Assembly (NCBI GenBank): GCA_964586775.1 | Contig: CAZPJD010000221.1 | Coordinates: 1-46,102, forward strand | Length of the DNA: 46,102 nt | Source of the DNA: JADLEX01 sp964586775 | Lineage (GTDB): Bacteria > Lernaellota > Lernaellaia > JACKCT01 | Reading direction: 5' to 3' | In this document: positions 41,315 to 46,102 of the stretch, in pieces | How positions within the stretch are numbered: position 1 is the first letter of the stretch | Layout: every line of letters starts with the position of its first letter | Program-made: the position numbers and the translations under genes | Notes under the pieces: generated by a model | The model's input: only the letters and a program-made list of their open reading frames with translations | Told to the model about the DNA's origin: nothing | The model's database searches: none

Positions 41315-41641
41315 TCATTGAAGCAGAATCGGGGACTTCCGGGCTTTTTGCGCGTCCTGATCGCCGAGGTAGTCGGAGAGTTCCGCGACGAATCGTTTGC
41401 GGCAATCGGGGCAGAGCGTGAATTCGATCTCCTGGTGGACGTCGTTCTCGATTTCCTGCTCCGACATGCGATCGAGCGTCTCCATCAAGCCCGCGATCCG
41501 CGCCTCGCGATCCGATTCGTCCCCTTCCGCCTCGGGCACAAAGCCGTCGAAACCGGAGACGATGCGGATGCTGATGTCGTAGGACGCGCCGCCCATCACC
41601 AGCGCCTTTCCGCATCCATGGCACGGTCTTGGAGAGATCAT
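41315..41641 (-). CDS. Small CxxC...CxxC protein coupled to selA
   Basis: 108 aa from ATG 41641; its ATGA overlaps the selA stop. CHGC (C7, C10) and CPDC (C77, C80) suggest one zinc site joining the two ends, with an acidic, helical middle (about 37-72; VPEAEGDESDREARIAGLM). No known family recognised. Translational coupling to selA raises a possible link to selenium metabolism or simply genome compaction. Confidence 0.75.
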   Translation of the reverse strand: MISPRPCHGCGKALVMGGASYDISIRIVSGFDGFVPEAEGDESDREARIAGLMETLDRMSEQEIENDVHQEIEFTLCPDCRKRFVAELSDYLGDQDAQKARKSPILLQ

Positions 41642-43032
41642 TTCGGCCCCGGCTCCAGAATGGTTCGCAGGGATTTTTCCACGACGGCAACTTCACCGTC
41701 AAGCAACGTGCGCATCTCGACCAGCACGCCGCCATCGGCGATCCGCGTCACGACGGGGGGATCGCCGAGGCGCAGCGCGCGTTCCAGATCGTTCGCCGAC
41801 AGCGCTTTGGCATCGATGCGCACCGCAACGCCGGGCAGGTCGCCGCCGGGCAGGCTCCCGCCGCCCATGCGCGAACGCGTCTCGACGACGCGCACGACCG
41901 CCGCGTCGCCCAGAGCGCGGCGCAGCCGGTTCGCCATCGCCCGTGCGCGGCGTCGCAGATCCTCGACCGGCGTCGCCGCCATGCGGAGCACGGGCACCGC
42001 CCGCTTCACCGTTTCGGGGTCTTCGTAAAGAGCGAGCGTCGCGTCGAGCGCGGCGAGCGTCATTTTGTCCACGCGCAGCGCCCGCGCGAGCGGGTTTTTT
42101 CGGCAAGCCTCGACCATGTCGCCCCGTCCCGCGATGACGCCCGCCTGCGGCCCGCCGAGCAGCTTGTCGCCGGAAAACGTGACGACGGCGCACCCGGCGC
42201 GTAGCGACTCGCCGACGGCCGGCTCGTCGCCGAATCCCGCATCCGATCCCGCGAGCAGCGAACCGCTGCCCAGATCCTCGACGACGGGGATGCCCATCTC
42301 GTCGCCGACGCGTGCGAGCTCGGCCACGCCGACCTCGGACACGAATCCCTCCATGCGAAAGTTGCTGCGGTGGACTTTCAGAAAGAGCGCCGTGGCGTCG
42401 GTCACGGCGGCGCGATAGTCGGCGGCGTGCGTCTTGTTGGTGGTGCCGACCTCGACCAGCCGGCAGCCGCTTTTTTCGATCACGGCGGGGATGCGAAACG
42501 ACCCTCCGATTTCCACCAGCTCGCCCCGACTGACGATCACCTCGCGCCCCTGCGCCAAGGTGTTCAAGACGAGCAGCACGGCGGCCGCGTTGTTGTTCAC
42601 GACCATCGCGTCTTCCGCGCCGGCAATTCGCGTGAGGCGCTCCCGCACGATGTCGTGGCGCGATCCCCGCGCGCCCTTCTCGATGTCGTATTCCAGATTC
42701 GAGTATCCGCGCGCGGCGCGGACGACGGCCTCGATCGCCGCCTCGGCCAGGGGCGCCCGGCCCAGATTGGTGTGCAGAATCACGCCCGTCGCGTTCACGA
42801 CCGGGCGAAGTTTCACCCTGGCCGCGGCCTCGACGCCGTCGAGCACCCGCCGGGTCAACTCGTCGCTCGACGCCGCACCCAACCCGGCCTTGCGCCGCTC
42901 GCGCTCCGACGCCAGAACCTCGCGCATCGCCGACACCACGCGCTCCCGCCCGTGCCGCGCCATCGCCGGGGCGAACGCGGGATCGCCCATCCATCGCCCG
43001 ACCGCGGGCAGCGCCCGAAGATGTTCCGACAT
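41638..43032 (-). CDS. selA: L-seryl-tRNA(Sec) selenium transferase
   Basis: Converts Ser-tRNA(Sec) to Sec-tRNA(Sec) with selenophosphate; PLP enzyme, decameric in bacteria. 464 aa, full length. N-terminal LPAVGRWMGDPAF helical domain; NATGVILHTNLGRAPL, YSNLEYDIEKGARGSRH, NNNAAAVLL, RGELVEIGGSFRIP, EVGTTNKTHAADY, DLGSGSLL, and the PLP lysine K290 in TFSGDKLLGGPQAGVI. Supports the read-through of TGA at 34185. selB, selC and selD are not in the window. First gene of the minus run selA / CxxC / patatin / M18 / rluD / pgeF. Confidence 0.98.
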   Translation of the reverse strand: MSEHLRALPAVGRWMGDPAFAPAMARHGRERVVSAMREVLASERERRKAGLGAASSDELTRRVLDGVEAAARVKLRPVVNATGVILHTNLGRAPLAEAAIEAVVRAARGYSNLEYDIEKGARGSRHDIVRERLTRIAGAEDAMVVNNNAAAVLLVLNTLAQGREVIVSRGELVEIGGSFRIPAVIEKSGCRLVEVGTTNKTHAADYRAAVTDATALFLKVHRSNFRMEGFVSEVGVAELARVGDEMGIPVVEDLGSGSLLAGSDAGFGDEPAVGESLRAGCAVVTFSGDKLLGGPQAGVIAGRGDMVEACRKNPLARALRVDKMTLAALDATLALYEDPETVKRAVPVLRMAATPVEDLRRRARAMANRLRRALGDAAVVRVVETRSRMGGGSLPGGDLPGVAVRIDAKALSANDLERALRLGDPPVVTRIADGGVLVEMRTLLDGEVAVVEKSLRTILEPGPK

Positions 43033-43098
43033 CCGTCACGCTCCGTTCAAAATCGCCGAGCGAATCGCGAAGTTTCTTTGAGTTTCCCCATCCCTCGC

Positions 43099-43127
43099 TT
43101 TTCAAGGCCCATGCGCCTTGTTACTAT
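43099..43127 (+). promoter_or_regulatory. Candidate promoter of the GspE-like/pilT unit
   Basis: TTTTCA (43099-43104, 4/6), 17-nt spacer, TACTAT (43122-43127, 4/6). Predicted start about 43134. Weak on sequence alone. No confident promoter for the divergent selA was found in the same 137-nt gap. Confidence 0.35.
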
Positions 43128-43169
43128 ACGACGGTTTGCCAAATCCACCAGAATTCCACGGTTGACCGC

Positions 43170-44831
43170 ATGACGGATATTCCGCGTCTCGGCGATATTT
43201 TGGTCGACGCGCACATCATCACGCCGGAGCACGTCGACGCCGCGCTTGCCGAGCAGAAAACGACCGGGTTGCGCTTCGGCGAGGCGCTGATTCGCCTTGG
43301 CCTCGTGCAGTCCGACGACATCACCTGGGGCCTCGCGAACCAGATGGGGATGCCGTTCGTGCGGGTGCGTTCGGATCAGGTCGATCCCGAGGCGCTGCGC
43401 CTCGTGCCCGAATCCGTCGCGCGCCGTCACACGATCATTCCCTACGTTCTCATCGAGGATCGACTGACGGTGGTGATCGACGACCCGACCCGCCACGAAG
43501 CGATTCGCGAGGTGGCCGAGACGTCGGGGAAAGACATCAACGTCGCGGTGGGACTCGCCGAGGAAATCCGCCGCGCGATCGAGGAGTCGTACGAGTCCGC
43601 GGGCATCGCGGAGCTCGACCCGACTCAATTCAAGACGTCGCTCTTCGGCGCGGACGAACTCGCCCTCGTCACGGCGGGGCCGGGCGCGTCGCGCGCGCTC
43701 GACCGCATCCTCGCCGAAACGATCGCCATGCGCGCCACCGCGCTGCACTTCGAGCCCTTCGCCGATCACGCGGTGCTGCGCCTGCGCATCCACGGTCGGC
43801 TCGAGACCTGCGCCGAATGGGGTCTCGCGTGGCACAAGGCGTTTCTCGAAGGGCTTCGCCTCAAAGCGACGCAAATCGAGAACATCGGTCCGCACGTCGA
43901 GGGGCTTCTGTCGTTTCGCGACAACGGCCGAAACTATTCGTTCTTCGCCAACTTCATCCAGGGTCAGCACGGCATCGCGGCCACGCTGCTCAACGTCTCG
44001 TGCCCGGATTTTCCCGAGCGCGTCGAGGACCTCGGCCTCGCACCCGAGGTGTGCGACGAGCTGCTGCGCACCATCGGCGGACGTTCCGGCCTGTGCCTCG
44101 TGGTCGGCACCGAGAAAATGGAAAAGCGCAAATTCATCGCGCTGCTGATGGACAAGAAGCACGCGGGCGACAAGCGGACGTTTTCCATCGGCCGCATGCC
44201 GTGGTTCGAGAACGAGCGCTTCATCCAGATCAAGGCGCCGACCGAGGACGCCGAGGAGTTGATGCGTTCGCTGCGCATGGTCGTCGGACAGGACCCCGAC
44301 CTGATCTACGTCGAGGACTGCTGGGACCGGCGGGTGCTGACCGAGTCGCTGCTCGCCGCGCTCGAACGGCGATTCGTCTTCGCGAACCTCAGTCTGCCCT
44401 CGGCGATGCCGGGGCTCGAGTTCATTCTGGAGAGCGTCGAAAACCGCACGCTCGTCGCGCAGGCCATGCGGGGCGTGATCGCCGTGGCCTTTTTCCGGCG
44501 GCTGTGCCGCGATTGCCGCACCGCCGATGACGATCACGCCAAGGCGTCGCGCGTGCTGCGCGAACCCCGCGCCGTGGTCGATCGCGCGCACGTGATGCGC
44601 CCGGTCGGCTGCGCGAAGTGCCGCGCCGGCTACACCGACCTCATCCCCCTCGTCGAAATCGTGCGCGTGAACGAGTCGCTCCAGGAACTGATCGCCTCGG
44701 GGGCAACCATTGTGAAGATCCGCGAAGCCGTTCGCACCGCGTCGGATCGCACGCTCGAATCGATGGCGAAGGAACTCGTGCTCGCGGGCGAGCTGTCGGT
44801 GGACGACTTCAAACTGGTGGAGCAGCGCTGA
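43170..44831 (+). CDS. GspE/PilB-family protein with degenerate ATPase motifs (pseudo-ATPase)
   Basis: 553 aa. N-terminal MshEN domain (1-145; RLGDILVDAHIITPEHVDAALAEQ, QMGMPFVRV), then a secretion-ATPase fold. The ATPase motifs are replaced one by one: Walker A LVVGTEKMEKRKF (310-322) instead of GxxGSGKT; Asp box FSIGRMPW (338-345) instead of VEDPxE; Walker B DPDLIYVEDCWD (375-386) instead of DxIMVGEIRD; His box FVFANLSLPS (402-411) instead of LSTLHTN. The C-terminal tetra-Cys site is kept (C446, C449, C481, C484). Homology is thus clear but ATP binding and hydrolysis look lost. Stop overlaps the pilT start by one base (TGATG), so the pair is cotranslated. Possible regulator or scaffold for PilT. 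Confidence 0.9.
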   Translation: MTDIPRLGDILVDAHIITPEHVDAALAEQKTTGLRFGEALIRLGLVQSDDITWGLANQMGMPFVRVRSDQVDPEALRLVPESVARRHTIIPYVLIEDRLTVVIDDPTRHEAIREVAETSGKDINVAVGLAEEIRRAIEESYESAGIAELDPTQFKTSLFGADELALVTAGPGASRALDRILAETIAMRATALHFEPFADHAVLRLRIHGRLETCAEWGLAWHKAFLEGLRLKATQIENIGPHVEGLLSFRDNGRNYSFFANFIQGQHGIAATLLNVSCPDFPERVEDLGLAPEVCDELLRTIGGRSGLCLVVGTEKMEKRKFIALLMDKKHAGDKRTFSIGRMPWFENERFIQIKAPTEDAEELMRSLRMVVGQDPDLIYVEDCWDRRVLTESLLAALERRFVFANLSLPSAMPGLEFILESVENRTLVAQAMRGVIAVAFFRRLCRDCRTADDDHAKASRVLREPRAVVDRAHVMRPVGCAKCRAGYTDLIPLVEIVRVNESLQELIASGATIVKIREAVRTASDRTLESMAKELVLAGELSVDDFKLVEQR

Positions 44832-45916
44832 TGCCGGCCATCGACAAGTTTTTCAAATTCGTCGAGGACAACGGCGCGAGCGACCTGCACATGACCACCG
44901 GCTCGCCGCCGCTGGTGCGCATCCACGGCAAGTTGACCGCGCTCAACACTCCGCCGCTCACGCACGAGCAGCTCAAGGAAGTTTTTTACGAGATCATGGG
45001 GCCGCGCATCCGCGCCGAGTTCGAGGCGAAGATGCAGGCCGATTTCATCCACCAGTTTCGCGACTCGGCGCGCTTTCGCGCCAACGTCTTCACGCAGCGG
45101 CTCGGCGTCGGCGGCGTGTTTCGCCTGATTCCCAGCAACATCCTGCAGATGAACCAGCTCGGCCTGCCGAAGCCCGTTCACGCGCTGACGCAGCTTCACA
45201 AGGGGCTGGTGCTGGTCACGGGACCGACGGGTTCGGGCAAGTCCACCACACTCGCGGCGATGATCGATTCGATCAACGAAAGCCGCCACGTTCACATCCT
45301 GACGATCGAGGACCCGATCGAGTTCGTGCACAAGAACAAAAAGGGCCTCGTCAACCAGCGCCAGCTCGGCGACAACGTGGACAGTTTTTCGGACGCGCTG
45401 CGCGCGGCGCTGCGCGAGGACCCCGACATCATCCTCGTCGGCGAGATGCGCGACCGCGAGACGATCGCGCTCGCCATCACCGCGGCCGAGACCGGCCATC
45501 TGGTCTTCGGCACGCTGCACACGTCGAGCGCGACCAAGACGGTGGACCGCATCATCGATTCGTTTCCGGCGGACATGCAGGAGCAGATCCGCGTGATGCT
45601 GTCCGAATCGCTCAAGGGCGTGATCGCCCAGGCGCTGCTGCCCAAGGCCGACGGCAAGGGCCGCGTGGCCGCGTACGAAATCCTGCTCGGTACCCCGGCG
45701 CTTTCCAATCTCGTTCGCGAAAAGAAAACCTTCCAGATTCCGTCGCTGATCCAAACGAGCAAGGCGATGGGCATGCAGCTCATGGATCAGGCGCTGACCG
45801 ATCTTCTCAAACGCCAGCTTGTCCGGCCGGTCGAGGCGTATCTCGCCTCCACCGACAAAAAAAGCTTCGAGAACTATCTGGACCCCGCTTCACGCGCCGA
45901 ACTGGGAATGGCCTAA
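44831..45916 (+). CDS. pilT: Pilus retraction ATPase PilT
   Basis: 361 aa from ATG 44831. Retracts type IV pili by hydrolysing ATP; hexameric. Intact motifs: VTGPTGSGKSTTLAAM (Walker A), TIEDPIEFVH (Asp box), DPDIILVGEMRDRETI (Walker B) and GHLVFGTLHTSSATKTVDR (His box). The PilT-specific AIRNLIRE region is NLVREKKTFQIPSLIQTSKAMGMQLMDQ, as expected. Standard length. It is PilT rather than GspE/PilB because it lacks the MshEN domain and tetra-Cys. No pilus subunit gene is in view. Confidence 0.97.
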   Translation: MPAIDKFFKFVEDNGASDLHMTTGSPPLVRIHGKLTALNTPPLTHEQLKEVFYEIMGPRIRAEFEAKMQADFIHQFRDSARFRANVFTQRLGVGGVFRLIPSNILQMNQLGLPKPVHALTQLHKGLVLVTGPTGSGKSTTLAAMIDSINESRHVHILTIEDPIEFVHKNKKGLVNQRQLGDNVDSFSDALRAALREDPDIILVGEMRDRETIALAITAAETGHLVFGTLHTSSATKTVDRIIDSFPADMQEQIRVMLSESLKGVIAQALLPKADGKGRVAAYEILLGTPALSNLVREKKTFQIPSLIQTSKAMGMQLMDQALTDLLKRQLVRPVEAYLASTDKKSFENYLDPASRAELGMA

Positions 45917-45931
45917 CGCCGGAGACACGAC

Positions 45932-46102
45932 GTGCGATACGACGACCCGGAGAAGACGCCGACCGAGACGCAGTCCGCGCGCGGCGTGATCCTCGTTTTG
46001 CAGACGACGCAGCAGGAGTGCCAGCTTCTCAAGGAACCGCTTCGCAACGCCGGATTCGCGGTCAAGGCGACCACCGACGCCGAGGAGGCGATCGAGTTCT
46101 AC
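45932..46102 (+). CDS. Start of a receiver-domain-like protein, truncated by the window
   Basis: 57 codons from GTG 45932 (GGAG 7 nt upstream), running off the edge. After about 16 polar residues, GVILVLQTTQQECQLLKEPLRNAGFAVKATTDAEEAIEFY has the beta1-alpha1-beta2-alpha2 pattern of a response-regulator receiver, but the usual acidic pair after strand 1 reads QTTQ, so the phosphorylation pocket may be lost. 15 nt after pilT, likely cotranscribed. Confidence 0.7.
   Translation, partial: MRYDDPEKTPTETQSARGVILVLQTTQQECQLLKEPLRNAGFAVKATTDAEEAIEFY

Overview
This is a GC-rich (GC-biased third codon positions), gene-dense bacterial chromosome segment with no rRNA, tRNA, CRISPR or insertion sequence that I can see. 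It suggests a Gram-negative bacterium of the broad deltaproteobacterial/myxobacterial grade: type II secretion pseudopilins, PilD and PilT, an outer-membrane beta-barrel, a Hanks-type kinase with a membrane anchor, lipoproteins with long Asp/Thr (DDDT) spacers, an MXAN_6640-like metalloprotease and a selenocysteine pathway. The exact phylum is inference.

Layout. 1-2382 (minus): lgt-family gene, then an IspH gene whose product continues into a UbiA-type membrane domain and runs off the window. 2722-4504 (plus): DDDT-linker lipoprotein with two repeated domains, a textbook terminator, a small 4-Cys protein. 4526-7444: small minus gene with its own promoter, hemB, and a serine/threonine kinase converging on hemB. 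7577-12015 (plus): a PyrE-like phosphoribosyltransferase, then gspG-H-I-J-K. 12016-23338 (minus): a long run read as uvrC, comEC, a degenerate HisRS-like gene, a zinc-type dehydrogenase, a lipoprotein, a GT-C-type membrane protein, a mini membrane protein, pilD and an SGNH hydrolase. 23439-26252 (minus): two secreted proteins sharing an unusual eight-cysteine module. 26416-35263 (plus): rnhB, yraN, a two-component system, a coiled-coil exported protein, an outer-membrane barrel, two small nucleotide-sugar/glycosyltransferase-like proteins, a selenoprotein and a TIGR02757 protein. 35315-43032 (minus): rho, and the selA-led set selA / CxxC protein / patatin / M18 aminopeptidase / rluD / pgeF. 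43170-46102 (plus): an ATPase of the GspE/PilB family whose nucleotide-binding motifs have all decayed, an intact pilT, and the start of a receiver-domain protein.

Most notable. (1) The gene at 33675-34484 contains an in-frame TGA aligned with a conserved Cys of the GrdB-like reductase family and followed by a perfect hairpin with a GGUC-containing apical loop at selenocysteine-insertion spacing; selA lies 7 kb away, so this is very probably a selenoprotein that routine gene calling splits. (2) The GspE/PilB-like protein beside pilT has lost Walker A, Asp box, Walker B and His box together: a candidate pseudo-ATPase. (3) IspH appears fused to a UbiA-like prenyltransferase domain. (4) An eight-Cys module with fixed spacing occurs in neighbouring secreted proteins. 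(5) Sigma70-type promoters with a recurring TAGAAT-like -10 can be read directly; two of them place +1 on the start codon (uvrC, rnhB), predicting leaderless mRNAs, and the rnhB promoter shares its -35 with the divergent protease promoter.
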